This document shows positions 24,688-34,539 of a DNA stretch of 64,000 bases, piece after piece. Every line of letters begins with the position of its first letter. The first letter of the stretch is position 1. Both the position numbers and the translations under genes were made by a program. A model generated the notes under the pieces. The model made no database searches, was not told the origin of the DNA, and was given only the letters and a program-made list of their open reading frames with translations. The stretch is from an uncultured bacterium (GTDB lineage Bacteria > Calescibacteriota > Calescibacteriia > Calescibacteriales > Calescibacteriaceae), in the NCBI GenBank assembly GCA_938036315.1, contig CALHPK010000006.1, positions 134,999 through 198,998 of the forward strand. The letters are read 5' to 3'.

Positions 24688-26424
24688 TTAAAATTTCTTT
24701 TTAGGTTTACCTCTGCGATACCCTTCAAGATAGGAAAGTTTTTTTAGCATGTTAAGATAGGCTTGTTTTTTGATTGGATCTTTAACTGCCTGTCGGGCGA
24801 GCTCGGGTAGTTCTCTTCTTATTTTCTCTATTGCGAGCCTTTGCAGGGTGCTTTCTACAAGATTTTCCCAACCGATTTCAGGATACTCTCTGTGTTCAAT
24901 AAGTATTTCCATAAGAAGTTTTCTTGAGTTCTCATCTGCTAAGCTAATTGCGAATTCAAGATTCCCATCAGCTTCAAGTATCACAGAAAGAGCCTGTTTT
25001 ACCTCTTCTGAAGATATGTATTGAATGTATTCTCTGACAAATCTGATGGATTCTGGGATGAAAGTAGCAAATCTTAGTATTTCTAGTTCATACTCTGGAA
25101 TATCCTTGCGTATGAAGTTCTGCGGGTGATTGATGGGAACAAAAGGTTTTGCAAGTTTTTTGATGTCTGATCTTAGTGCTGATGATTGGATATTAAGTTT
25201 GGATGCTATCTCGCGGATGTATATTTCCGCCTGAGTTTCTGAGTCACTGTATATAATACTTAGAAGTGACTGGACTTTAGCCAAGGCTTGTGATAGTAGT
25301 ATTTTATCATTTTTTTTGAGTGGATCTTCAAGGAGGTATTCGGCATAGTATATTATTCCATCTTTGATTTGCAATTCCTCGACTTTTCCTCCTTTGGCAA
25401 AGAATGTATCTGGGTCTTCGCCGGGGGGCAGGATACATATTTTGGGGATTATCCCGGCTTTTACGAGTGTCTCAATATTTTTCAGTATTGCTCTTCTTCC
25501 GGCATCGTCGTTATCAAACATCAAGATTACATCTGACGCTATTTTTCGCAAGAATTCTATGTGTGCGGATGTGATTGAGGTTCCAAGACAGCTTACGGCA
25601 TACTTTATCCCGTGCTGGTGAAGAGCTATGACGTCGATATATCCTTCTGTGATTATACATTTTCCGTAGAGTCTTATTTCATCGAGTGCCTGTGTGATTC
25701 CGAAGAAGCTTTCTCTTTTTCTGAAGACAGGACTTTCTGATGAATTGATGTATTTGGGGGATATCAGATCATCGAGGACTCTTCCTCCGAAGGCTATTAC
25801 TTCTCCTTTTGAGTTTGTTATGGGGAATAAGATTCTGTTTCTGAAGATGAGTTGTAAAGTTCCTTCTATTTCTTTTATGCTTCCGGTTTTTATGAGGGTT
25901 TCTTTATCGAATCCTTCCTTTAGAAGGAGGTTGGGGATAGTGTATGGATCTTGTGGTGCGAATCCTATGGCGAAAGTTCCCCACATTTTTTCATCTATGC
26001 CTCTTGTTTGTAGATAGTCACGGGCGGGTTTGCCGATTTTTGATGTGAGGAATTTTCTAAAGTTAAAGAGAAGGTGGGCATTTGCTTTTATGATGGCTCT
26101 TTTTTCTGTCCAATATTCTCTGTTTATTTCTATAGTTATATCTGGGTAATATCTTTCTGCCAGGGAGGTTACTGCTTCTTGGAAGGATATGTTTTTTATT
26201 TTTGATACGAAGGTGATCACATTTCCGAATGCTCCACAGCCGAAGCAATTGAAAACTTTTTTGTCATCTCTTATTCTCAGAGAAGGTTTTGTATCGGGGT
26301 GGAATGGGCAGATAGCGTACCAGTCTTTTCCTATTTTCTTGATTGGGATATATGATGAGATAACTTCGACGATGTCTATTCTTTCCAGGAGTTCTTTTAT
26401 TAATTCTTTTTTATAATTTTCCAT
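24688..26424 (-). CDS. dnaG: DNA primase
   Basis: 578 residues from ATG 26424; a TTG four codons earlier at 26436 is also possible. The zinc-binding domain is CPFHPDTKPSLRI...FNCFGCGAFGN (CHC2). The polymerase core and TOPRIM domain follow: GKCIITEGYIDVIALHQHG, the acidic VILMFDNDDAGRRAI, and GEDPDTFF. It synthesises RNA primers at the fork. The C-terminal helicase-binding part is short and diverged. It lies 22 nt upstream of rpoD on the same strand, the macromolecular-synthesis operon arrangement without rpsU. Confidence 0.94.
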   Translation of the reverse strand: MENYKKELIKELLERIDIVEVISSYIPIKKIGKDWYAICPFHPDTKPSLRIRDDKKVFNCFGCGAFGNVITFVSKIKNISFQEAVTSLAERYYPDITIEINREYWTEKRAIIKANAHLLFNFRKFLTSKIGKPARDYLQTRGIDEKMWGTFAIGFAPQDPYTIPNLLLKEGFDKETLIKTGSIKEIEGTLQLIFRNRILFPITNSKGEVIAFGGRVLDDLISPKYINSSESPVFRKRESFFGITQALDEIRLYGKCIITEGYIDVIALHQHGIKYAVSCLGTSITSAHIEFLRKIASDVILMFDNDDAGRRAILKNIETLVKAGIIPKICILPPGEDPDTFFAKGGKVEELQIKDGIIYYAEYLLEDPLKKNDKILLSQALAKVQSLLSIIYSDSETQAEIYIREIASKLNIQSSALRSDIKKLAKPFVPINHPQNFIRKDIPEYELEILRFATFIPESIRFVREYIQYISSEEVKQALSVILEADGNLEFAISLADENSRKLLMEILIEHREYPEIGWENLVESTLQRLAIEKIRRELPELARQAVKDPIKKQAYLNMLKKLSYLEGYRRGKPKKKF

Positions 26425-26552
26425 TTCTGTTTTCAATCAGTTTGCATTTTTATTTTATCTATTACCATCTTCATTAATCCTTATACTTTTTTATTTGTTT
26501 CGGGAGTTTTATTTTTGCTATTTTCATCTTCTTTTTAGAAATTTTTTTTAAA

Positions 26553-26568
26553 TTCAACATATGTTGAA
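26553..26568. promoter_or_regulatory. Perfect 16-bp palindrome upstream of dnaG-rpoD
   Basis: TTCAACATATGTTGAA is perfectly self-complementary. It lies about 130 nt upstream of dnaG in the 216-bp spacer after mgtC, a fair place for a dimeric repressor site. A palindrome of this length is expected about once by chance in 64 kb, so this is only a candidate. Confidence 0.35.
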
Positions 26569-26652
26569 AAGAAGCAGAGTTAAAATTAACAATTTGTGAA
26601 TAAAATTTCGATTTTCTGTTATTTCAGATTCCCCTTGAAGTACAAGTCCTTT

Positions 26653-27327
26653 TTATCCATAATTTAGGATCTTATCTGCCGACCTTAAAAATGGTATATA
26701 AGTATGAACTCTGCAATACTCGGCAGCAAATACAATTGCCTGACCTTCCTTGAGGACAACAAATTTGTGCGCAGTCCTGCAATTTGATCGAAAATTTCTC
26801 ACAAAATCTTCAACTTCCCTGTCACTTTCGATAGGAAGTCTCAATGAAATCTTCTCAGTAACGCATCTACTCTTTAAAAACTTTACCTCTACAAATTCAA
26901 GCCCTCTCAAAAAAACAAAACCCCCTATAGATATGATAACCGATGAGATATAGTAGCCTGCTCCGATTAAAATCCCCATAGAACCACAGAACCAAATTAC
27001 TGAAGCTGTTGTTAGCCCTTCCACAGCATCCCCCCTCCTGACAATGGTTCCTGCTCCAAGAAAACCAATTCCAGTTGCTATGTTTGCAGCTATTCTTAAA
27101 GGATCACCCCCATATATCCTTGCTAGTTCAAATGAAGCAAATGAAAATACAGCAGATCCTACCGTTACAAAAACTAATGTTTTGAGCCCAGCCGGTCTTT
27201 TTGCTCTTTCACGCTCATAACCTAGTATTGCCCCGGAAATATTTGCAAAAACTATAGCAAGTACAAGTTTTATGACAAATTCTAAGGATATATTATTCTC
27301 AAGCAGTGTCTTGAAAAAATCTCCCAT
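26653..27327 (-). CDS. MgtC/SapB family membrane protein
   Basis: 224 residues. Four to five hydrophobic segments with the family core GAILGYERERAKRPAGLKTLVFVTVGSAVFS, then ATGIGFLGAGTIVRRGDAVEGLTTASVIWFCGSMGILIGAGYY. MgtC proteins act in Mg2+ stress and in modulating ATP synthase; many homologues have no known role. A soluble C-terminal ACT-like part follows from about residue 150. The start is 10 nt after pepA on the same strand. Confidence 0.9.
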   Translation of the reverse strand: MGDFFKTLLENNISLEFVIKLVLAIVFANISGAILGYERERAKRPAGLKTLVFVTVGSAVFSFASFELARIYGGDPLRIAANIATGIGFLGAGTIVRRGDAVEGLTTASVIWFCGSMGILIGAGYYISSVIISIGGFVFLRGLEFVEVKFLKSRCVTEKISLRLPIESDREVEDFVRNFRSNCRTAHKFVVLKEGQAIVFAAEYCRVHTYIPFLRSADKILNYG

Positions 27328-27337
27328 AAATTACAAT

Positions 27338-28840
27338 TTATTGATTTTGTATCTGAATTTTCTTTACAAGTTCAACAGCTGTCCTGACACCAAAGCCTGT
27401 TGCTCCTTCAACAGTGTAACATCCTATCTTCTTTTTGACAAACGCCGGACCTGCTATGTCTATGTGGCACCAGTCTATACCTTTTTCGACAAATTCAGAT
27501 AAGAACATCCCAGCAGTTATTGCTCCACCGTAAGAATCTCCTGCGTTCTTTAGATCTGCAACTGGACTCTTTATCTTTTCTTCCATATCTTTGTCGAATG
27601 GTAGTATCCACATTTTGTCACCAACTTCTAACCCTGTTTCAAATATGAGTCTTTTGAACTCGTCTGAGTTCCCCATTATTCCTGCTGTAAATTCCCCTAG
27701 TGCCACCATGCAGGCTCCTGTTAGTGTAGCCATATCTAAAATTTTACTTACTCCGAGTTTGTTCGCAAAGGAGATTGCATCTGCAAGTGTTAATCTGCCT
27801 TCTGCATCAGTGTTTACAACCTCTACTGTTTTCCCATTCATCATTTTTATTATGTCGTCAACTCTTTGAGCTGTTCCCGATGGCATATTCTCACAGGTGG
27901 CGTAAATTCCGTGTACCTGGATATTCGGTTTTATCTGAGCGATAGCTTTCATAGCTGCTAAGATAGCACAAGCCCCAGATTTGTCAGCCTTCATATGTTG
28001 CATATTTTGATTGGTTTTGATAGAGAGACCTCCTGAATCGAATGTTATCGCTTTACCAATTAGAGCTATCTTTATACTGCTTTTTATCTCTTCAGGTTTG
28101 TACCAGATATGGACAAACTTTGGCGGGACTGCGCTTCCTTGTCCAACCGCTAAAACTCCATGCATCCCCATTTTTTTCATCTCCTCGACTCCGAAGATTT
28201 CGCAGAAGAGTCCATACTCTTGAGCAATAGCTGAGCCTATTTCTGCTAAAGTTGAAGGGTTTATAACATTTCCGGGTTCATTTATTATATCTCTTGCGAA
28301 GTTTTGAGCTTCACAGACGATTCTCACGAATTCGGCGATCTTTTCAGAATTTTTATCCGACACTAAAAATAACTTTTTCACCTCCTTTTCTCTCTCGTGC
28401 TCGTGTTTTGAATATTTTTTGAATCTATATAGCCCTATGAAAGCGCCTTCCAAAGCTTCTCTTACTTTTTCTTCAAATCCACACAGGGTAACACTTTCTG
28501 CTCCAAGTTTCCTTGCTTCGGTACACCCTAGCGCTGAAGCTCTCCTTATGTTTTCTCTGCTCCAAAATATATCGCTTTCTTTTCTGTCTCCAAGTCCGAC
28601 CAGAACGATAATTGGTTTATTGAGGATATACAGAAATTTTCCGGAATCCCCATCGAAATTTGCTTTTTCACATATATAAAAGATATCTTTTATTTTCTCA
28701 CTAATTTTATTTATATCCTTTGACTGCCTAAGTTCATTTTTATAAACACCTATAACCACTGTATCGGTATCCTCAGGTGGAGCCGGTACTATTTTAGTTT
28801 CTGGTAGTGTGAAATACGACTTTGTAATTATCGACGACAT
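27338..28840 (-). CDS. pepA: Leucyl aminopeptidase (cytosol aminopeptidase, M17)
   Basis: 500 residues. The two-zinc catalytic domain shows KAITFDSGGLSIKTNQNM, MKADKSGACAILAA (Lys and Asp ligands) and the signature NTDAEGRLTLADA. FARDIINEPGNVINPSTLAE is the domain boundary typical of M17. It removes N-terminal residues from peptides in the cytoplasm. It lies between nadE upstream (72 nt) and mgtC downstream (10 nt), probably one minus-strand unit. Confidence 0.94.
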   Translation of the reverse strand: MSSIITKSYFTLPETKIVPAPPEDTDTVVIGVYKNELRQSKDINKISEKIKDIFYICEKANFDGDSGKFLYILNKPIIVLVGLGDRKESDIFWSRENIRRASALGCTEARKLGAESVTLCGFEEKVREALEGAFIGLYRFKKYSKHEHEREKEVKKLFLVSDKNSEKIAEFVRIVCEAQNFARDIINEPGNVINPSTLAEIGSAIAQEYGLFCEIFGVEEMKKMGMHGVLAVGQGSAVPPKFVHIWYKPEEIKSSIKIALIGKAITFDSGGLSIKTNQNMQHMKADKSGACAILAAMKAIAQIKPNIQVHGIYATCENMPSGTAQRVDDIIKMMNGKTVEVVNTDAEGRLTLADAISFANKLGVSKILDMATLTGACMVALGEFTAGIMGNSDEFKRLIFETGLEVGDKMWILPFDKDMEEKIKSPVADLKNAGDSYGGAITAGMFLSEFVEKGIDWCHIDIAGPAFVKKKIGCYTVEGATGFGVRTAVELVKKIQIQNQ

Positions 28841-28912
28841 ATCACAAAAAAGTAAGCATGATGCAAAGATGCTATTGTAAAATCGGTAAAATAAATGAAA
28901 ACTCAGAAAGAC

Positions 28913-30649
28913 TCAAAATTTCAGGATACAGTTTATATCCTTTGTGATGGGCATTCTTCTGTCTTTCCCGAAGGCTCTGGAGCTTATTTTTATTCCCGGT
29001 GGTGCTTGCCTTCTTTTGTATTCTGCTTTTTCAACTAATTCTATGACTTTTTTTATTGTTTCTTTTTCAATGCCAGTTATTTTGTGGATTATTTCAGGGG
29101 ACACATCTGTTTCAACATAGAGTTTGAGGATAGTATCTAAGATTTTGTATGGGGGTAGGGTGTCTTCGTCTTTTTGTCCCGGCCGGAGTTCTGCAGATGG
29201 TGGTTTCTCAAAAACTCGCCTCGGTATTATTTCTTTCCCCTTTATTTTATTGTAGTATTCTGCCAGTTTGTAGACATCTGTTTTGTATACATCTTTTATG
29301 ACAGAAAGCCCTCCGGCCATATCTCCATACAAAGTTGCATATCCTGTGCTCAGCTCACTTTTGTTCCCACATGTCAGAACGATGTACCCAAATTTATTGG
29401 ATATTGTCATTCCTATGACACCTCTTATTCTGGCCTGTAGATTCTCTTCAGCGACTGAAAATGGAGTTCCAGAAAAAAGTTCGGCGAGTTCATTCATGAA
29501 TGAGTTATAGATGTTAGTAATTGGAATCTTATAGAATTTTATCCCGAGATTTCTTGATAAAATCTCTGCGTCCTCGACCGAATGTTGTGACGAGAATTGA
29601 GATGGCATACTGATGCCTATTACGTTTTCCGGACCTATCGCCTCGGAAGCTATGCAGGCTGTCAGCGAGGAGTCAATACCTCCAGATAGAGCAATTAAAG
29701 CTTTTGAGAATCCGTTTTTGCTTATGTAATCTCTGACACCAAGAACGAGTGCTTGAAATACTTCTTCCTCCCAAGGCGGAAAATCATATGGGGGGCTTTC
29801 GTCCAAACTGATTCCTTTTTCATCGGTCAACTTTATCTCGAGCGGAATTATTCTACAGCTAGATAGAGAAGTTTCAAATCTTCTTCGAGGATCATGAGCT
29901 ATCTTTGAGAAAACCTCCGCAGGTAGTATGTCCTTTATGAGTAAGGCTTCTTTGAAAAGGGGAGCTCTTGCCTTCACCTCTCCTGATGGAGATATTACTG
30001 ATGACGATCCGTCAAAAACCAGCTCGTCCTGACCACCAACAAGGTTGCAAAACAGAATAAAGACAGAGTAGTCTGAAGCTCTTGTTCTTATCATATCCTC
30101 TCTCATTTTGGGTTTTGATATATGATATGGAGAGGCTGATATATTGACAATTATATGCGCTTCTCCAGAAGTTACCATAGATAAGATGGGCTCTGTCGGA
30201 TGCCATATATCCTCACATATTGAGACTCCAATTCTTATGCCGTCTTCTGTCAGGAGAACAATTTTTTCGCTTCCGGGTTTGAAATATCTTAGCTCATCGA
30301 AAACACCATAGTTCGGCAAATGAATTTTCTTATATTTGTAAATTTTACCATTGCATATTATTGCCGCGCAGTTGTAAAGGTCTGTTTCTTTGTCAACATA
30401 GCCGATGATGATTATTGAATCATTCGATAGTTCCTTTATTTCTTCTAATGCTTCTTTCTGAGCCTCAATGAATTTCGGGTTGAAAACGAGGTCTTCCGGG
30501 GGGTATCCGGGTATAGCTAGTTCTGGAAAACATATAAGTTTGGCACCGCTATCTTTAGCACGAAGAATAAACTCTTTTATCTTTTTCAAATTCCCTTCTA
30601 TGTCTCCTACTTTGGAATTTATCTGGCATAAAGCTGTTCTGATGTACAT
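28913..30649 (-). CDS. nadE: Glutamine-dependent NAD+ synthetase
   Basis: 578 residues in two domains. The N-terminal nitrilase-type glutaminase has Glu in CFPELAIPGYPPEDL, Lys in YKKIHLPNYGVFDE and Cys in GVSICEDIWHP. The C-terminal NAD synthetase has the PP-loop ALSGGIDSSLTACIA, then SSQHSVEDAE, GNKSELSTGYATLYGD and IPRRVFEKPPSAELRPGQ. It converts nicotinate adenine dinucleotide to NAD+ using glutamine as nitrogen source. The DUF177 gene ends 6 nt upstream, so the two are cotranscribed. Confidence 0.95.
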   Translation of the reverse strand: MYIRTALCQINSKVGDIEGNLKKIKEFILRAKDSGAKLICFPELAIPGYPPEDLVFNPKFIEAQKEALEEIKELSNDSIIIIGYVDKETDLYNCAAIICNGKIYKYKKIHLPNYGVFDELRYFKPGSEKIVLLTEDGIRIGVSICEDIWHPTEPILSMVTSGEAHIIVNISASPYHISKPKMREDMIRTRASDYSVFILFCNLVGGQDELVFDGSSSVISPSGEVKARAPLFKEALLIKDILPAEVFSKIAHDPRRRFETSLSSCRIIPLEIKLTDEKGISLDESPPYDFPPWEEEVFQALVLGVRDYISKNGFSKALIALSGGIDSSLTACIASEAIGPENVIGISMPSQFSSQHSVEDAEILSRNLGIKFYKIPITNIYNSFMNELAELFSGTPFSVAEENLQARIRGVIGMTISNKFGYIVLTCGNKSELSTGYATLYGDMAGGLSVIKDVYKTDVYKLAEYYNKIKGKEIIPRRVFEKPPSAELRPGQKDEDTLPPYKILDTILKLYVETDVSPEIIHKITGIEKETIKKVIELVEKAEYKRRQAPPGIKISSRAFGKDRRMPITKDINCILKF

Positions 30650-30655
30650 ATTAAC

Positions 30656-31207
30656 TCATTTTATCGTTTTATTTTTTGATTTTTTTGTTGGTAGTAGATT
30701 TTTGATAAGGTTGTCAAGATTTGTTTTGATTTGAGTGGAGTTGTTACATGAACAGTTGTTTTCATTCAGATTCTCTCCACATTTTGGGCAGATTCCTTTG
30801 CAATATTCAGAACAGTTTGCAAATTCAGGTAGACATAGTTCGCCAAGTTTCAATATATAATCGTAAAAATCCATCTCATCTCCTTCATAAAAATCGTCAT
30901 CGAGATCTTCAAAGCTTAGTTCTATTTCTTCCTTTGTGGGGAGAGATTTTGAAGATTTGAGAAATACCTTCACTTGATCTGTAGTGTTATATATAAATTC
31001 TCTTAGGCATTTGCTACATTCCAATCTGCCCTCAACGAAAAGGTTTCCTTGTATTTCTACAGTTTCTCCATTTCTTTTTACAGTTCCGTTAAACAGAACT
31101 TTTATTTTTTCTCCTATGAATAATTTTGATACATTTATACCTTTTTCAGTTATATGTTTTATTTTTACTGGAGCGGAGAACAGCTCATCCTGTGTCTTTA
31201 TTAACAT
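30656..31207 (-). CDS. DUF177 (YceD-type) protein
   Basis: 183 residues. GRLECSKCLREF in the middle is the DUF177 core, followed by an acidic strand and a C-terminal Cys-rich end, LPEFANCSEYCKGICPKCGENLNENNCSC, a frequent feature of the family. In many bacteria yceD precedes rpmF (L32) and links to 23S rRNA metabolism. No rpmF is present here; nadE follows instead. Molecular function is not established. Confidence 0.85.
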   Translation of the reverse strand: MLIKTQDELFSAPVKIKHITEKGINVSKLFIGEKIKVLFNGTVKRNGETVEIQGNLFVEGRLECSKCLREFIYNTTDQVKVFLKSSKSLPTKEEIELSFEDLDDDFYEGDEMDFYDYILKLGELCLPEFANCSEYCKGICPKCGENLNENNCSCNNSTQIKTNLDNLIKNLLPTKKSKNKTIK

Positions 31208-31314
31208 TTTTACTAACAGGCAGATAATATCCTATTTTGGTCAAGTCTTTTCTGCCTATCCTTTTTATAATAGTCAAAAAAGTTTGTAATGTTCATTTTT
31301 AAGATTATTTTTGG

Positions 31315-31346
31315 CAGTAATTTTTGTATTCAGTAATTTTTGTATT
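31315..31346. repeat. Perfect 16-nt tandem duplication in a divergent promoter region
   Basis: CAGTAATTTTTGTATT at 31315-31330 is repeated exactly at 31331-31346. It lies in the 227-bp spacer between the divergent DUF177 gene and the small membrane protein gene, where promoters of both must be. Confidence 0.8.
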
Positions 31347-31434
31347 TTCTTATCAATCGATTTATCTATTTTTTGCGACTCAGTTTGTATCCTGAAATTT
31401 GTTTTTTTTTACAATCTTATCTAAAGTTAATAAG

Positions 31435-31680
31435 ATGAGGCTAAGGGAGATACTTTTGAGAAACTTGAAAAGCTGGGTTTATCCTTTTTGGGTTTTAGGT
31501 TTTATATTTTCTCTTTTGATCTTGGGAATATTTATGTATGCGAGGATGATAGAAGATGAGCATATCTCAGGAGCGTTTGGGCTTGCTCCTATGATATTAC
31601 TGCTGATTTTATTTTTCATAACGTTCTCAGCGCTGGCGATAAATGAATTTAAAAAAAGCAATAGAATACAAAAACTGTAG
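31435..31680 (+). CDS. Small two-span membrane protein of unknown function
   Basis: 81 residues from ATG 31435; an earlier ATG at 31399 would add 12 residues without apparent merit. A basic N-terminus (MRLREILLRNLKSW) is followed by two hydrophobic segments, about residues 16-37 and 49-70, and a basic C-terminus. I recognise no family. It lies 28 nt upstream of the M16 protease gene and may be cotranscribed with it. Confidence 0.6.
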   Translation: MRLREILLRNLKSWVYPFWVLGFIFSLLILGIFMYARMIEDEHISGAFGLAPMILLLILFFITFSALAINEFKKSNRIQKL

Positions 31681-31708
31681 AAGAAAATAAATAAAATTTA
31701 CAAAAGAT

Positions 31709-34411
31709 ATGGGGAATCAAAGATATTTACCTTTAATCTCTCTTTGTTTTTCTTCATTATTATTGTTAGGTTATAGTTTGGCCCATGCAATAAAGATTGA
31801 TCTTTGGGGGAAGAAGATGGAAAAAAGTAAAGAGTCAGAAGTGAAAAGGAAAGACTTAGGATTTGAACCGAAAATAAGGAAACTCGGGAATGGACTTGAT
31901 GTTATTATTATTCCGAAAAGGGGTGGAAGTGGTGTTTCGGCTTTTTACTTGTGGGTCAAGGCTGGAGCTTCTTATGAAAGTCCAGAGTTTTTCGGGGGGG
32001 CGCATGTCCTTGAGCATATCGTTTTCAAAGGAAGTCCAGAAAGGGGTGTGAGTGAGGTCTCTGATGCTATAGAAAGAGTCGGTGGATATATAAACGCATG
32101 GACATCATATGACGAAACAGTATACTGGGTAATCATACCATCAGAAAAAATTGATGTGGCAATAGATGTTTTGGGAGACATAGTGTGGAACCCGAAATTT
32201 TCAGATGAGGAGCTCGAAAGAGAAAAGGAAGTCGTCCTTGAAGAGTGGAGAAGAGGAGAAGATCGACCTGCAAGTAGACTATACAAGCAATTTTTCCAAA
32301 CAATCTACAAAGACTACGTATATGGACACCCGGTAATAGGCTACGAAGAGACAATAAAAAAGGTATCACGAGAACTAATCACAGAATTTCATTCAAAGTT
32401 TTATTCTCCAAGGAATGCTTTTGTTATTGCAGTTGGGGACTTTGATGAAAATGAGATAATGGAGAAAATTAGGTCAAAATTCGGGAGGGTAAAGGATAAA
32501 AAGGAAAAAGTAGAAATTCCAAATTACCAAAGTCTGCCGAAATTTGAGGGTTTGTATTCATTTTCGATCAGTGGTGAGGAGAAAGAGGCTATACTTATGC
32601 TTGGGTTTTCGGGTATGCAGTTTTCTGTAACAGCTTCAGCCTACCTTGGTATAGTAAGCGAGATATTGGAGAAAGCTCTTGTGAAAAAACTCAGAGTAGA
32701 AGATGTTATCGCAAATTCTGTTGATGCTGACTATTGGGCGCCAAAAGGTATCGGACTTTTCGGAATATATGCAACCTCAAAAGCGGAAAATCTTGAAAAG
32801 ATATTGAACATAATTGTTGATGAGATAAGAAAGATAAAGAGTTTGGGGGTATCGGAGAAAGACCTTGAATCAGCAAAGAATTCAATTTTATCCAACTTAT
32901 ATGGAGGTTTACAATCTGTAGGATCCATAGCGAGGATCTTTGGGCGGATATACCACTTGACTGGTAATTTAGATTCTATATATGAATATCTTGATATCAT
33001 AAAAAGGGCAAAACCACAGGATCTTCAGAAGTTTATAGATGAGATATTTGATGATAAGAGAGCCTTGCTCGGGCTATATGTGAACAAAGAGGATGTCAAA
33101 TATGCCAGCATAGTAGAAGATAAATTCAAGAGTGTATCGTTTAGGTCCCCGTATTCACTTCCATTTACATTTGTGAAGGAATATGAAGGAATAAGATTGT
33201 ACAAAGCCTCAAACGGTTTAAGGATAGTCCTCAAAAGCGTAAAAGGTACAGGTACTATATCTGTGGTAGCAGTGTTCCCAGGTGGGCAGATCTTTTATCC
33301 AACTGAGGTGGGGACTCCACTTCTTGCATCGAAAACTCTGATAAGAGGAACAAAAAATAGAACAGCTAAAATGATCCTTGATGAAATAAAAGAAATAGGA
33401 GGAGGAATAGGAGCTGGAGCAGATTTTGATTCTCTCTCTGTGTCATCTTCATTTCTTGCAGAAAAGAGAGAGAAGGGGCTTGATATATTCTTTGACATAC
33501 TACTTAATCCCTCTTTCCCAGTAGAAGAAATTGAAAAGGTTAAAAGCGATATCATTGAGGATCTGAGGACCAGATATGATAATCCGCAAGTTCAGGCTTT
33601 TGATGAATTTTATAAATTTCTTTTCCCGGAAACTCCTTACGCCTTCCCAGAGCTTGCAAAAGAGGAGAGTATAAAGGATAGAAAGAAAGAAGATTTAGAA
33701 AAATTCTGGAACTTTATAAACTCTGATCCAGATAAAGTGGTAATTTCGATAGTTGGTGATTTTGACTATGATGATATGTTGAGACTTCTTTTTTTGTATG
33801 GGGAGCCATTATTTTCGAGAGAGAAGGAAAGGAACATAGATTTTCAGTGGGAGTTTAGCTGTAACTCCAATGCTGGGAGTAAGTCAATATATCGCAAGGG
33901 GAACCAAGTTCATATAGTAGCTGGTTTCTGTGGTCCGACTGTTACTGATGAGATGTCTCCGGTATTTCAGGTTATATCCGCATCTGTTTCGGGAATGGGG
34001 GGAAGATTTTTTATGAATCTACGGGAGCAGAGAGGATTAGCTTATGTTGTGGCTCCAATCAGGCGAGCACATCTTGGAGTTGGTCTCTTTGGAGGATACA
34101 TTGCATCAGCTCCTGAGAAACTCGAAGAAGCAAAGAATGGACTAATAGACGAACTCAATAAGCTCGATTCTCTGACAGACAAAGAGATTGAAAGAGGCAA
34201 GAACCTAATTTTAGGAACTCTTAAGAGGAATCTACAAACAAATAGTAGTTGGGCAGAAACGCTTGCTTCGTACGAATTTTTAGGTTTCGGGTTTGATTAT
34301 TTTGCTATTTTGCCAGAAAAGATAAAAAGAGTGTCAAAAGAAGATATTATTTCTGCCCTTCGTAAATATAATCAGATGATAAATGTTGTTGTTCTTGGTC
34401 CGGTAGAATAA
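31709..34411 (+). CDS. M16 family zinc metalloprotease, fused active and inactive halves
   Basis: 900 residues. A hydrophobic N-terminal signal indicates export to the periplasm. The first half has the inverted zinc motif HVLEH in GGAHVLEHIVFKGS, with the third ligand in LEEWRRGEDRPASRLY. The second half (from about residue 480) repeats the pitrilysin fold without HxxEH but with GGRFFMNLREQRGLAYVV, the conserved RxxxGLAY motif of the non-catalytic partner. In many bacteria these halves are separate genes (PqqL/YmxG type). Probable role is degradation of exported peptides; the substrate is unknown. Confidence 0.9.
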   Translation: MGNQRYLPLISLCFSSLLLLGYSLAHAIKIDLWGKKMEKSKESEVKRKDLGFEPKIRKLGNGLDVIIIPKRGGSGVSAFYLWVKAGASYESPEFFGGAHVLEHIVFKGSPERGVSEVSDAIERVGGYINAWTSYDETVYWVIIPSEKIDVAIDVLGDIVWNPKFSDEELEREKEVVLEEWRRGEDRPASRLYKQFFQTIYKDYVYGHPVIGYEETIKKVSRELITEFHSKFYSPRNAFVIAVGDFDENEIMEKIRSKFGRVKDKKEKVEIPNYQSLPKFEGLYSFSISGEEKEAILMLGFSGMQFSVTASAYLGIVSEILEKALVKKLRVEDVIANSVDADYWAPKGIGLFGIYATSKAENLEKILNIIVDEIRKIKSLGVSEKDLESAKNSILSNLYGGLQSVGSIARIFGRIYHLTGNLDSIYEYLDIIKRAKPQDLQKFIDEIFDDKRALLGLYVNKEDVKYASIVEDKFKSVSFRSPYSLPFTFVKEYEGIRLYKASNGLRIVLKSVKGTGTISVVAVFPGGQIFYPTEVGTPLLASKTLIRGTKNRTAKMILDEIKEIGGGIGAGADFDSLSVSSSFLAEKREKGLDIFFDILLNPSFPVEEIEKVKSDIIEDLRTRYDNPQVQAFDEFYKFLFPETPYAFPELAKEESIKDRKKEDLEKFWNFINSDPDKVVISIVGDFDYDDMLRLLFLYGEPLFSREKERNIDFQWEFSCNSNAGSKSIYRKGNQVHIVAGFCGPTVTDEMSPVFQVISASVSGMGGRFFMNLREQRGLAYVVAPIRRAHLGVGLFGGYIASAPEKLEEAKNGLIDELNKLDSLTDKEIERGKNLILGTLKRNLQTNSSWAETLASYEFLGFGFDYFAILPEKIKRVSKEDIISALRKYNQMINVVVLGPVE

Positions 34412-34539
34412 CCGCTTATTTTTTGATCCACCTTGATCTATTTTGGATTTAGCATCTTCGATACTTCCTTTATAAGAATGAATTTTCAGTATCTATATCT
34501 TATATTTTATGGATTGCTAAGATTATTGTATTTAAGAAG

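Noticed and set aside
26553-26568. Palindrome as a proven operator
   Set aside because: A 16-bp palindrome is expected about once by chance in this window, so it is kept only as a low-confidence site.
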